This document shows positions 1 through 8,821 of a stretch of 60,914 bases of DNA, piece by piece. Below the pieces are notes generated by a model, which saw nothing but the letters and a program-made list of their open reading frames with translations, was not told where the DNA came from and did no database searches. Position 1 is the stretch's first letter. Each line of letters begins with the position of its first letter. The translations under genes were made by a program, and so were the position numbers. The DNA is from Desulfosarcina sp. (GTDB taxonomy: Bacteria > Desulfobacterota > Desulfobacteria > Desulfobacterales > Desulfosarcinaceae), in the NCBI GenBank assembly GCA_014237405.1, contig JABZFO010000019.1, positions 1 to 60,914 of the forward strand, written 5' to 3'.

Positions 1-1421
1 GTTTCGTCCAATCGCCGCACCTTGGGGAACTGGGGCGATTCGTGCAGGCAGTCGGGACACTCCCTGGCCTCCTGGGCAATCTGCTTCATGGCATCGATGA
101 ACTGGTCCAGGGTCTCCTTGGATTCGGATTCAGTGGGCTCGATCATGATGGCCCCGCTGACCACAAGCGGGAAGTAGATCGTAGGCGGGTGGTATCCATG
201 GTCCATGAGTCGCTTGGCAATATCCAGGGTTGCCACATGGTATTCCTGCTGGTGCTTGTCGGTAAAGACACACTCGTGCATGCAGGGCCGGTCGTAGGGC
301 AGGTGGTAGTGCCCCTTGAGGCTCTCCTTGATATAGTTGGCGTTCAGGACGGCGTACTGGCTTACCTGCTTGAGTTGTTTTCCCACGCTGAGGATGTAAC
401 TGTACGTGCGGATCAGGATGCTGAAGTTGCCGAAAAAGGCATGCACCTTGCCCACGGACAGCGGGTAATCCTCGTCGAGGCGATAGGTGTCGCCATCCTT
501 GACCACCCGGGGAACGGGGAGGAAGGGTTCCATTTCCGGGGTGACGCATACCGGGCCGGAGCCCGGGCCGCCGCCGCCGTGGGGGGTGGAGAAGGTCTTG
601 TGCAGGTTCAGATGAAGCACGTCCACCCCGATGTCGCCGATGTTGACGATGCCCATCACCGCGTTCATATTGGCGCCGTCGCCGTAGACCAGGCCGCCCT
701 TGTTGTGGACGATGTCGGCCACCTGGCGGATGTTGTCTTCGAACAGTCCCAGGGTGTTAGGGTTGGTGATCATGATGCCGGCGGTGTCCTCATCCATGAG
801 GGCCTCCACCGATTCGGGCAGCAGGACCCCGTCTTCGCCGGATTTGACCGGCACGGCCTTGAAGCCGCAAAGGGCGGCGCTGGCCGGGTTGGTGCCGTGG
901 GCAGTGTCGGGGATGAGCACCTTGGTGCGCGGTTGACCCTTGTGTTTATGGTAGGCGGCAAAGATCAGCATGCCGGTCAGCTCGCCTTGAGATCCGGCAG
1001 CGGGCTGGAGTGTGACCGCCGGCAGACCGGTGATTTCTCCCAGGTAGCTCTGCAGGTCGTGCATCAAGGCAAGAGCCCCCTGGGAGAGACTTTCCGGCAG
1101 CAGGGGGTGGGCGCCGGCAAAACCGGGAATAGAAGCCTGGCGCTCGTTGGTCTTGGGGTTGTACTTCATGGTGCAGGATCCCAGCGGGTACATGCCGCTG
1201 TCCACGCCGAAATTCCACTGAGAGAGCTTGGTAAAGTGGCGCACCACGTCCAGCTCTGACAGATCCGGAAAATCCGGACCGTCGCCGACCAGGGCATCGT
1301 CAAGCGGGGCTTCATCTACGTCGCGTCGGGGCAGAGACAGACCGGTCCGGCCGGTGGATCCCTTTTCCCAGAGCAGGGGTTCGTTAAAGATCAAGCCGGT
1401 GGTTCCCATTTTCTCTTTCAT
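1..1421 (-). CDS. gcvPB: Glycine dehydrogenase (decarboxylating) subunit 2, GcvPB, 3' end outside window
   Basis: The product is the PLP-binding half of the split P-protein, which decarboxylates glycine and passes the aminomethyl group to lipoyl-GcvH. The frame is open over 473 codons from the ATG at 1419-1421 to the window edge; the family is usually about 480-490 residues, so little is missing. Visible motifs are GSCTMKYNPK near residue 80, NPNTLG, and the PLP-lysine segment NLHKTFSTPHGGGGPGSGP with the lysine at residue 275. The start overlaps the stop of gcvPA by four bases (ATGA), which implies translational coupling. It is the last gene of the gcvT-H-PA-PB operon seen here. Unlike its upstream neighbours, I see no internal lesion. 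Confidence 0.95.
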   Translation of the reverse strand, partial: MKEKMGTTGLIFNEPLLWEKGSTGRTGLSLPRRDVDEAPLDDALVGDGPDFPDLSELDVVRHFTKLSQWNFGVDSGMYPLGSCTMKYNPKTNERQASIPGFAGAHPLLPESLSQGALALMHDLQSYLGEITGLPAVTLQPAAGSQGELTGMLIFAAYHKHKGQPRTKVLIPDTAHGTNPASAALCGFKAVPVKSGEDGVLLPESVEALMDEDTAGIMITNPNTLGLFEDNIRQVADIVHNKGGLVYGDGANMNAVMGIVNIGDIGVDVLHLNLHKTFSTPHGGGGPGSGPVCVTPEMEPFLPVPRVVKDGDTYRLDEDYPLSVGKVHAFFGNFSILIRTYSYILSVGKQLKQVSQYAVLNANYIKESLKGHYHLPYDRPCMHECVFTDKHQQEYHVATLDIAKRLMDHGYHPPTIYFPLVVSGAIMIEPTESESKETLDQFIDAMKQIAQEARECPDCLHESPQFPKVRRLDE

Positions 1422-2628
1422 TTGGTCACCTCCTTTACCAGTGCATCAATTTCGTCTTTTGAAATGGTTTCGGTCACGCACATGAGCCAGCAGTCGGATA
1501 GCTCCGGATAGTAGGGGGCCAGGTTCAGCCCGGCGACGATCTTCTTCTCCAGCAGTGTTTGCCAGGTGTCGGCAAATCCTTTGGGGAAGCGGACCACGAA
1601 CTCATTGAAGGTGGGCGCTTTGAAGGGAGACGCGAATCCGGCCTTGGCCAGGGATGTTTTGAGGTATTCGGTCCGGTCTCGATTGAGACGCGAGAGCTGA
1701 CGGATCCCCGTGCCGCCCATGGCGGCCATGTACATGGTGGATGCCGTGGCGCACAGTCCCTGGTTGGAGCAGATGTTGGAGGTGGCTTTTTCCCGTCGGA
1801 TGTGCTGCTCGCGAGTGGCCAGGGTGAGGACGAAACCGGTTTTGCCGTCCCGGTCCACGGTTTTGCCGATGAGCCGTCCGGGCATGGCGCGCACATATTT
1901 CTGCTTGGCGGCAAACATGCCCAGGCCGGGCCCGCCGAAGCTCTGGGGAATGCCGAAGCTCTGGCCTTCGCCGCAGGCGATGTCCGCTCCGCAGGCACCG
2001 GGGCTTTTAAAAAGGCCATAGGCCAGAAGAAGTTGGGGCTTTGCAGGGCCACACCGGCCAGTTCTCCCAGATTCTTTAGGCCGGAAAGATCGGTGCGGCC
2101 GTTTGCGCCCACGGGAAGCTCTACCACCTCGAAGCCGGTTGGGGCAAAATAGGTCTCCACCACCTTGCGGTACAACGGGTGAACGGCCCGGGATACGGCC
2201 ACCTTCTTGCGGCGGGAAACCCGGATGGTCATGAGTAGGGCTTCGGCCAGTCCCGAGGCACCGTCGTACATGGAGGCGTTGGCCACGTCCATGCCCAGCA
2301 GGCGGGTCACCAGGGTCTGGTATTCGTAGATGGTCTGCAACGTGCCCTGGCTGATTTCCGGCTGGTAGGGGGTATAGGCGGTGAAAAACTCGCTGCGGAG
2401 CAGCAGCTGCCGGCTTGTTTCCGGGATGTAATGGCTGTAGCTGCCGGCACCCATGAACACCTTGTAGGCGGGAGATGCGCCCATGCCGGCGGCCAGGTTG
2501 TCCATGTGCCCGTTGAGTTCCCACTCGGTGAGAGGCTCGGGCAGGTTCATCTTTTCCTTCCGGCAGCAGTCGTCGGGAATACTGGAGAAAAGTGCGTCCA
2601 GATCCGCCGCGCCCACCACCTGAAGCAT
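1418..2628 (-). pseudogene. gcvPA: Glycine dehydrogenase subunit 1, GcvPA, internal deletion with frameshift
   Basis: This is the other half of the split P-protein. The N-terminal two fifths read in one frame ([52 protein letters not shown]) up to ALQSPNFF near position 2025. The rest continues in another frame from GLFKSPGACGADIACGEG through IRREKATSNICSNQGL to the stop. Intact relatives carry roughly 25 residues between these two segments, so bases are missing as well as the frame being shifted; a programmed frameshift alone would not restore the protein. The usual N-terminus (about ten residues before DIQQMLQ) is also absent, because the sequence runs directly out of gcvH. As read, no full-length GcvPA could be made, unless the lesions are assembly errors. 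Confidence 0.85.
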
Positions 2629-2987
2629 CTGTTGGATGTCTTTTTGGGATCGCTGGCTTTGATTTCCATCATCCAGCCGCCATTATAGGGGTCGTTGTTG
2701 ACCAGTTCGGGCTCATCGGCAAGGGCTTCGTTGATGGCCGTCACTTCACCGCCGATGGGCATGTAAAGCTCGGATACGGCTTTGACCGATTCAACGGTGC
2801 CGAACTCCTCGCCCTTGTCAAAGGTGCTGCCCACCTCGGGCAGTTCGACGAAGACGATATCTCCCAGCTGATCCTGGGCGTAGTCGGAAATGCCCATGCG
2901 GACAACGTCGCCGTTTGTTTTGGACCACTCATGGTCATCGGTGTATCGTACATCTTCCGGCAGATTCAGTTCGCTGATCTCTTTCAT
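2547..2987 (-). pseudogene. gcvH: Glycine cleavage H protein, C-terminus replaced by out-of-frame gcvPA sequence
   Basis: GcvH is the lipoyl carrier shuttling the aminomethyl group between the P, T and L proteins. The start at 2987 has a strong GGAGGGAA ribosome site. Residues 1-115 are a normal H protein, with YTDDHEW near residue 15 and the lipoylation lysine K69 in ESVKA. After [10 protein letters not shown] the expected last ~12-15 residues are missing and the frame runs for ~31 residues through gcvPA in the wrong frame to a stop at 2547. The junction (about 2640-2645) joins the end of gcvH to codon ~10 of gcvPA, so one deletion removed both gene ends and the spacer. The lipoyl domain itself is complete, so a partly functional product cannot be excluded. 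Confidence 0.8.
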
Positions 2988-3042
2988 GTTTTCCCTCCCT
3001 GTGATTGTTTTTTCTATGGAATACGCGATGCAGTGTCCGCGA

Positions 3043-4233
3043 TTAGACCATGTCGGCCATGGGTTTGCGGGCGGTGCGGTCAGGACGCACATCGTCCACG
3101 ATGGTGACGGTGATTTTTCGTCGGCTGTCCGCAATATCCACGTGTTCGCTCGGGGACAGCTTCCGGTTGACCTTGACAAAGCCGCAGCAAAGCCCTTTGG
3201 CTTTGAAGCCTTCCGGCTTGTCCTGGCCGTCGGCATCGATGACTCGGGATTCCTCGCCGGCTGAGATTTTGCGGAGATTCTTGCCTACGAAGGCCTGGGT
3301 GAAAACGATGTCCGTTTGCTCTTCCAAGACGGTCCGACCGATGAAATCCTTGGTGAATCCAGTCTGGTCTGCATTAAAGGGCAGGGCAAAGGGCCATGGA
3401 TGGTTGATGAATGGCCAGTGTCCGATATCCTGGTGGGAAAGGGGCAGCACGGCGCCGGCCCGCAGGCTGTCCCGGGCTGCCAGACCGCAGGGTTTGATGT
3501 CGTCGGATTGACCGGCGGCCAGAAGGCGTTCCCACAGGTTTCGGATCTTGTCCGGTGACAGGAAAATTTCGAAGCCGAACTCACCGGTGTATCCGGTGCG
3601 CGACAGTAGAATCGGGGTGCCGTCGTCGAGGCGAACCGCATCGGCCAGGGGCGATGCGTTATCATAATGCCCCTTGAAGGAGAAGTAGGGCATACCGGCA
3701 AACACCGCTTTCGGATCGGCCAAAACCTGTCCGAGAATCTTGGCCGCCGCCGGCCCCTGGATGTCCATCTTGCCCAGCCGGTCGGTCAGGTCGGTGACCG
3801 CAGCGTCCCGCCTGCCGAGGTTTTTCTGCAAATGGTCGGCAGCGGGCCCGCCCATGCCGGCGTTGACCACCACCATGTAGCTGTCCGCTTCCACAAAGAA
3901 GACGATGGCATCGTCGATGGTTTCGCCCTTTTCGTCCAAGAAGGCGCCATAAACGCATCGACCGGGGGAGAGTGGCTTTTTGGACGGTCCCATACAGGCG
4001 TCCAGATCATTGGTGAAGCAGTGCTGGAGCAGGTCTGCAGCACCCGATCCTGTGATGGTGACGGCTGCCATGTGACTGGTGTCGAAAACACCGGCACCGG
4101 TCAGTACAGCCAGGTGTTCGTCTTTAATCGACGAATACCACAGGGGCATGTCGTAGCCGCCGAAATCGGCCATGTTGGCGCCTTGATCCCGATGCCAGTC
4201 GTTCAACGGTGTCATTTTGACGGGTGTTGTCAT
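3043..4233 (-). CDS. gcvT: Aminomethyltransferase (glycine cleavage T protein), possible in-frame internal loss
   Basis: GcvT transfers the methylene group from aminomethyl-lipoyl-GcvH to tetrahydrofolate and releases ammonia. I chose the ATG at 4231-4233 because an AAGGAG ribosome site precedes it by about seven bases. The 396-residue frame has the usual folate-binding features: [11 protein letters not shown] near residue 23, [22 protein letters not shown], and [20 protein letters not shown]. The C-terminal part reads VIDADGQ directly followed by [10 protein letters not shown]. As I remember relatives, about 25 residues (a TCVTDM-containing beta-barrel strand) normally lie between, so an in-frame deletion near 3223 is likely. 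It is the first gene of the gcv operon, downstream of the Lrp-type gene. Confidence 0.88.
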   Translation of the reverse strand: MTTPVKMTPLNDWHRDQGANMADFGGYDMPLWYSSIKDEHLAVLTGAGVFDTSHMAAVTITGSGAADLLQHCFTNDLDACMGPSKKPLSPGRCVYGAFLDEKGETIDDAIVFFVEADSYMVVVNAGMGGPAADHLQKNLGRRDAAVTDLTDRLGKMDIQGPAAAKILGQVLADPKAVFAGMPYFSFKGHYDNASPLADAVRLDDGTPILLSRTGYTGEFGFEIFLSPDKIRNLWERLLAAGQSDDIKPCGLAARDSLRAGAVLPLSHQDIGHWPFINHPWPFALPFNADQTGFTKDFIGRTVLEEQTDIVFTQAFVGKNLRKISAGEESRVIDADGQDKPEGFKAKGLCCGFVKVNRKLSPSEHVDIADSRRKITVTIVDDVRPDRTARKPMADMV

Positions 4234-4313
4234 GATGCGGTTCTCCTTGTAAAAAGAGGGATCGAGGGGTCCAGGATTCAAGGGGCCAGGTGCTTTTCCC
4301 CAACGATCTGATC

Positions 4314-4647
4314 TCAAAAGATATAAGGAACCTTCAGGTTGTAGCTTTTATACACCACGAAGGTTTCCACGGACTGTACGTCTTCTAACCGGGACACCTC
4401 CTCCGTATAAAATTCAAGAAGACCGAAGCCTTCCTTGAGCAGCACCTACAATTACCACCCGATGCCGGGGGACGGCCTCGGGGTTAACGAGCCCGGATAT
4501 TTCCAGAACACCCTTTTCTTCAAGCTTGGCGACTCTCGATCGCACGGTATTTTCAGATACACCGAGATCTTCCGCAATGGTTTTAAATGACTTCCGGCCT
4601 TCACGAAGATGGCGGATGATGGCAATATTCAGGTCGTCAATTTTCAT
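4314..4647 (-). pseudogene. Lrp/AsnC-family transcriptional regulator, internal deletion
   Basis: Residues 1-60 from the ATG at 4647 form the winged helix-turn-helix of an Lrp/AsnC regulator (DDLNIAIIRHL, IAEDLGVSENTVRSRVAKL). The frame then breaks: after RVVIVG it runs to a stop at 4414. The C-terminal ligand-sensing (RAM) half reappears in another frame as LLKEGFGLLEFYTEE, DVQSVETFVVYKS and YNLKVPYIF, ending at 4314. Roughly 30 residues between the halves are missing (junction about 4441-4446). It lies immediately upstream of gcvT on the same strand, so the ancestral protein probably regulated glycine cleavage in response to an amino acid. This is inference from position. Confidence 0.85.
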
Positions 4648-4824
4648 GGATAATTTTTCTGAATGAAGAAATATGAAAAAACTTTAGTTCAACATGATGA
4701 ATCTGTCAATCAATTTTTAAATAATTGATGTATTCAGTAAATAGTAGTAAGGAAACAGTTGAAAAAGGCACGAATTGGATTTATCGAATAGTTTGTCGGA
4801 TGGCGGTGACGCTAAGCGCTGTGA

Positions 4825-5670
4825 TTATATCGCGATGAGGACCAGGGCCACACAGGCGATGGCCACGCCAAACCACTGCCGCCGGTCCAGGCTTTCCCGG
4901 AACACCAGCCAAGCCAGCATAATGGTGGACGCCGGATAAAGCGATGCGAGCACGGTTGAGATGTCCAGTCTTCCCAAGTGGGCGGCCACAGTGAATGCGG
5001 CGGTGCCTGCCGTATCCAGAATGCCGGCCAGGACGATGAATCCCACTTGCCCTTTGGGCGGTGCTGCCAGCTGCCGGGTGAGCGTAAGGATAAGAAACAT
5101 CACGGTGACGGCGCCGATCTTGGAGGCCAACAGGGGCCACAGTACTGCCTGGCCACTGGCGTGGTCCATCATGATGAAAAACAGCCCGAATCCCAACCCG
5201 GCCAGCAGGGAAAGGCGCAACTCACCCTTTTGAATGCGCATGTCCCCGCCGGGAGAAGATAGCAGCCAGACCGCCACCATGGCGGCTGCCAAACCGAACA
5301 TCAGCAGGGTGCCGGGAAGGCCTTCCAACACAAAGGAAAAACCTATAGGAATTACAGCGGTGACCATTGCCGACAGGGGAGCCACGAGCCCCATACGGCC
5401 TGACGCCAGCCCCTTGTAAAGCCCCACGAGACCCAATACGCCGAATGCGCCGGCCAGTATGCCGAACAGCAACTGCCGGGTATCGGGCGCCTTTTCGGCA
5501 AACAGCGGGGTCAAACAGGTCAGCAAAATCCCTCCCAGTATCTGGGAGAAGAGAACCACGGTAAGTGCATTTCCCCGCCGGGAGGCAAATCCGCCGGCAA
5601 AGTCTCCCGCCCCCCAGGCCAGGGCGCTGCACAGGCCGCACGTGATGGCCAAGGCTTCAGATCCGATCAT
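4825..5670 (-). CDS. EamA/DMT-family transporter
   Basis: This is a 281-residue inner-membrane protein made of two repeats of about five hydrophobic helices, the usual size and layout of drug/metabolite (EamA) transporters. The N-terminal repeat begins LCSALAWGAGDFAGGFASRRG, and the second half contains ASLYPASTIMLAWLVFRESL, the conserved EamA signature near the end. The ATG at 5668-5670 starts the frame; the ribosome site is weak. No substrate can be assigned from sequence. It is divergent from the cardiolipin synthase and co-directional with the gcv operon, but 180 bp separate it from the Lrp gene, so it is probably its own transcription unit. The frame appears complete. Confidence 0.85.
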   Translation of the reverse strand: MIGSEALAITCGLCSALAWGAGDFAGGFASRRGNALTVVLFSQILGGILLTCLTPLFAEKAPDTRQLLFGILAGAFGVLGLVGLYKGLASGRMGLVAPLSAMVTAVIPIGFSFVLEGLPGTLLMFGLAAAMVAVWLLSSPGGDMRIQKGELRLSLLAGLGFGLFFIMMDHASGQAVLWPLLASKIGAVTVMFLILTLTRQLAAPPKGQVGFIVLAGILDTAGTAAFTVAAHLGRLDISTVLASLYPASTIMLAWLVFRESLDRRQWFGVAIACVALVLIAI

Positions 5671-6051
5671 TTCAAGATGCCTGCAACGATGGTGGTGGTG
5701 ATCTGCCGTGGGTGCATGATGGCGGTTGGTTTAATGGGATTGGAAGACACCACTAAACTATAGGCGCCGGCCGGCACAAGTCAACCCATAAGTAGTGTCC
5801 GCAAGACTTCCATCATTGGGCCCTTGGGCAATCCGTCCGAGTTCCATTGCAAATGCGGGGAATCATATGTTAAAAGGGAATGTGTCAGCCCATCGGCCGA
5901 ACGCCGAACACATACAAAGCGCCAATCTCTCTTACATCATGATGGCCAAGTCGCCTCTATATAAGGAGGTGCTGGATGATGAGTTCATGAAGATAGTCGA
6001 TACAGGGTCAGCTGAGAACACCGAAAACGCTTATCCACAAAGGGTTATAAG
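5671..6051. other. Intergenic region between two divergent genes
   Basis: No supported gene is present. It must carry the promoters of the minus-strand EamA gene and the plus-strand cardiolipin synthase gene. Near 5964 there is an AAGGAGGTG ribosome-site-like sequence followed by a four-codon frame (ATG ATG AGT TCA TGA). This could be a chance match or a leader. A longer open frame here has no recognisable product and I leave it out. Confidence 0.5.
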
Positions 6052-7473
6052 ATGCCTGTGATACAGGTTGTAATAGAGTATTGGATACTGCTGGTTCCGC
6101 TGGTCCTGCACGGCCTCGGCATCCTCTTCATCTTCGACGTCATCATGAACGGCCGGACCAGCCAGGGCACCATTGCCTGGGTGATGGCCCTTTTTTTCTT
6201 CCCCTACCTGGCCGTTTTTCTTTACCTGATATTCGGGGCCCGGCGAATTCAGGACTATACTGCCGCGCATCAGTCCGGCACCATGGACATTCATCACCTG
6301 GGGAAGATGCTGCGGCAGAATCAGCAGCTTCGAGACCTCATGGTGAGAGAGACGCCCCAGATCGACGTTCTCAGCCATATCTACCAGCTGCCCGTCATGA
6401 AAGGGAACCGCTGTACCCTCCTGATCAACGGAAAAGCCACCTTCGACTCTATCCTGGCAAGTATCGCCCACGCCCGACGCTATATCCTCATCCAATTTTT
6501 CATCGTCCACGACGACGGGCTGGGACGCCGGTTAAAGTCGGCCCTGATCGAACGGGCCAAGGCCGGTGTTCAGGTATACTTTTTATATGACAAGGTCGGT
6601 TCTGTACGGCTGCCCCGTTCCTACACGGATGCGTTGCGGGTCGCCGGTATCCATGTGGGCATCTTCCGGGTGGGTAAAGGGTGGCTCAACCGGTTCCGGA
6701 TCAATTTTCGGAATCACCGAAAAATCGTGGTGGTGGACGGTGAGAAAAGCTGGGTGGGCGGGCACAATGTCGGCGATGAATATCTGGGAAAGAGCACGCG
6801 CTTTTCATCCTGGCGGGATACCCATGTGAAGATGGCGGGCCCCGTCACCCTGGCGGTCCAGCTCTCTTTTGTCGAGGACTGGTATTGGGCTTGCGGACAG
6901 CTGCCCGATGTCTCCTGGACGCCGCCGCCCGCCTTCGGCAACGAGCCGGTCCTCTGCATTCCCACAGGCCCCGGCGACATGGTGGAGAGCTGTTCGCTGA
7001 TGATGGTCCAGGCCATCAACGCCTCGACCCGGCGGTGCTGGATGCTCAGCCCCTATTTCGTGCCGGATGTGGCGGTGATCAAGGCCCTTCAGCTGGCTGC
7101 CATGCGCGGGGTGGATGTGCGGATTCTCATTCCCGCCAACCCGGACAAGCGGGTGGTGTGGTGGGCGGCACACAGCTACCTGTTCGAGGTGGCCGTGGCC
7201 GGGGTGCGCGTGTACACCTACCGGGAGGGGTTCATGCACCAGAAGGTCTTTCTGGTGGATGACTGCCTTGCCGGCATCGGCACGGCCAACCTGGACAACC
7301 GCTCCCTGCGAATCAATTTCGAGATCACCATGACCTTTACCGACCCGGCATTTATTCGCCAGGTGGAGAAGATGTGCCGGGATGATTTTGCCGTTTCCGA
7401 CCCTTTGACCACCGACGACGTCTATCGACGCCCGTTGCCTTTCTTGACAGGATTGTTTCCATATCGTCCATGA
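6052..7473 (+). CDS. cls: Cardiolipin synthase (phospholipase D family)
   Basis: Cardiolipin synthase makes cardiolipin by phosphatidyl transfer between two phosphatidylglycerols at the inner membrane. Two N-terminal membrane helices (residues ~5-28 and ~38-58) are followed by two HKD active sites: NHRKIVVVDGEKSWVGG and, near the C-terminus, MHQKVFLVDD with GIGTANLDNRS. At 473 residues it is close to the usual 470-485. The last residues after VYRRPLPF are not the usual amphipathic tail: the frame runs into the 3' end of the convergent HD-GYP gene, overlapping it by ~120 bp. A small deletion at about 7440 probably removed both gene tails. The catalytic part is intact. Confidence 0.9.
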   Translation: MPVIQVVIEYWILLVPLVLHGLGILFIFDVIMNGRTSQGTIAWVMALFFFPYLAVFLYLIFGARRIQDYTAAHQSGTMDIHHLGKMLRQNQQLRDLMVRETPQIDVLSHIYQLPVMKGNRCTLLINGKATFDSILASIAHARRYILIQFFIVHDDGLGRRLKSALIERAKAGVQVYFLYDKVGSVRLPRSYTDALRVAGIHVGIFRVGKGWLNRFRINFRNHRKIVVVDGEKSWVGGHNVGDEYLGKSTRFSSWRDTHVKMAGPVTLAVQLSFVEDWYWACGQLPDVSWTPPPAFGNEPVLCIPTGPGDMVESCSLMMVQAINASTRRCWMLSPYFVPDVAVIKALQLAAMRGVDVRILIPANPDKRVVWWAAHSYLFEVAVAGVRVYTYREGFMHQKVFLVDDCLAGIGTANLDNRSLRINFEITMTFTDPAFIRQVEKMCRDDFAVSDPLTTDDVYRRPLPFLTGLFPYRP

Positions 7474-8734
7474 AATACTTGTGGGCGATATCCCCGAGCC
7501 TCTCCTTTAATTGCAGATCCTCCCGGTTGGCCAGCCGTTTATAGAAATTCGGGGCCATTTTTTCGAACAGGTCCAACAGCTCGGCATCGAAGTGTGTGCC
7601 CCGGCCCTTTTCCAGAATGGCCAGTGTCTCTTCATAGGAGAGGGGTTCCTTATAGGGACGCTTGGAAGTCAGGGCGTCGAAGACATCGGCGATGGCAAAA
7701 ATCCGTGCACTGACGGGGGTGTCGGTGCCGCTTCGCCCGTTAGGGTAGCCGCTGCCGTCCACTTTTTCGTGATGCCCGCCCACCACATCCATGGCATCCT
7801 TTAGCCACCGGGAACGGCTGATGATTTCAAGCCCTTTGTTGACATGGGTTTTCATCACCGAATACTCATCGCTATCCAGGGGGCCGGGCTTGTGGAGGAT
7901 GCTGTCCGAAATACCAATTTTTCCCACGTCGTGTAAAAAGGCCCCTTTGATCAGCGCCCGCATCTCCCGGGCAGTCAGGCCGAAAGCCTCGCCCAGTTTC
8001 ACCGCAATGATGGTGACCCGGTAATTGTGGGCGTCGGTGTCGCTGTCCCGTTTGGCAATGGCACTGCCCAGCACGTTCAGCGTCTCCATGTGCGAATCCA
8101 GCAGGCTTCGGGACGTGCGGGCCAGGCGGCCCAGCAGGTTGATGATGACTGGGTAAAGCACCAGTGTGGTGGCCAAGACAATGGCAATCACACAGGCCAC
8201 GGTCTTCAGGGTATCCATTCTGGCTGCGGCCATGGCCGCTTCGGAGACGGCGAAGACGCCCTCCAGATAAGCCACCACTTCATCTTTGCTGCTGGTCAGG
8301 GGGGCCACCACCGAAATCAGGGGCATGCCGTCCAGCCGGAATACCCGGTGTTGCTTTTGGCCGGGCTGGGGGATGCGCAGGGCGGCATCGCCCATTCGCT
8401 GGTTCACGACGGCAATGTGTTCATAACTGCTGTCCGAAACGCGGGCAATCCGCCGAGCACCCGTGTCATAGATCCGGGCGTAGACAAAGCGGCCCATCTG
8501 GTTGAAGCTGCTGTCGTGATGGGGTGAGCGGGCAGCGGCGAACGCTTCCAGTTCACGCTGAAGCCCGCCGGGGTCCAGCAGGCCGGGTCGATCCAGGATT
8601 TCCCTGGCCTGCAGGCTGAACTGGCCGGAGGCCATCAGTACCCGGTCCAGAACCCGCTCCACGGCTGTATCGCGAAGGTTGATCCAGGTCACCGACACCA
8701 GGACGATGGAGATGACGCTGACTGCCATCACCAA
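7352..8734 (-). CDS. HD-GYP domain phosphodiesterase with N-terminal sensor region
   Basis: This is a membrane-anchored HD-GYP protein, expected to hydrolyse cyclic di-GMP. Counting from a TTG at 8734 (V and M follow), residues ~1-20 are a first membrane helix, ~30-175 a periplasmic sensor region, ~178-202 a second helix, and ~212-405 the catalytic domain with the metal HD pair H268-D269 and HHEKVDGSGYP (GYP at 329-331). The start is uncertain: the frame is open further upstream to a TGA just after a strong AGGAGGTGA at ~8810, but no standard start codon follows it. The last ~30 residues, after MDDMETI, are antisense to the cardiolipin synthase gene and look non-native. Confidence 0.88.
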   Translation of the reverse strand: MVMAVSVISIVLVSVTWINLRDTAVERVLDRVLMASGQFSLQAREILDRPGLLDPGGLQRELEAFAAARSPHHDSSFNQMGRFVYARIYDTGARRIARVSDSSYEHIAVVNQRMGDAALRIPQPGQKQHRVFRLDGMPLISVVAPLTSSKDEVVAYLEGVFAVSEAAMAAARMDTLKTVACVIAIVLATTLVLYPVIINLLGRLARTSRSLLDSHMETLNVLGSAIAKRDSDTDAHNYRVTIIAVKLGEAFGLTAREMRALIKGAFLHDVGKIGISDSILHKPGPLDSDEYSVMKTHVNKGLEIISRSRWLKDAMDVVGGHHEKVDGSGYPNGRSGTDTPVSARIFAIADVFDALTSKRPYKEPLSYEETLAILEKGRGTHFDAELLDLFEKMAPNFYKRLANREDLQLKERLGDIAHKYFMDDMETILSRKATGVDRRRRWSKGRKRQNHPGTSSPPGE

Positions 8735-8821
8735 CCGGCGGATCAGGAGCCAGTGGATGGGGGAAATTTTATTGCGATGTGAAAGTCGAGAATCGATGAT
8801 TCACCTCCTGTTGCAGGTAGA

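Noticed and set aside
1418..2628. Programmed ribosomal frameshifting in gcvPA and similar genes
   Set aside because: Besides the frame change, ~25 residues present in the family are missing at each site, and no slippery heptamer plus structure is apparent.
4234..4313. Glycine riboswitch before gcvT
   Set aside because: The short spacer between the Lrp gene and gcvT has no aptamer-like conserved core; it is mostly a CCCTTGAATCC-type repeat.
5795..6061. 88-codon frame before the cardiolipin synthase
   Set aside because: No family resemblance; it would overlap the promoter and start of cls, and there is no ribosome site at its start.
2025..7442. A regular ~600-bp spacing of the lesions
   Set aside because: The first few lie near multiples of 600 bp, but exact junctions deviate and later ones do not fit.
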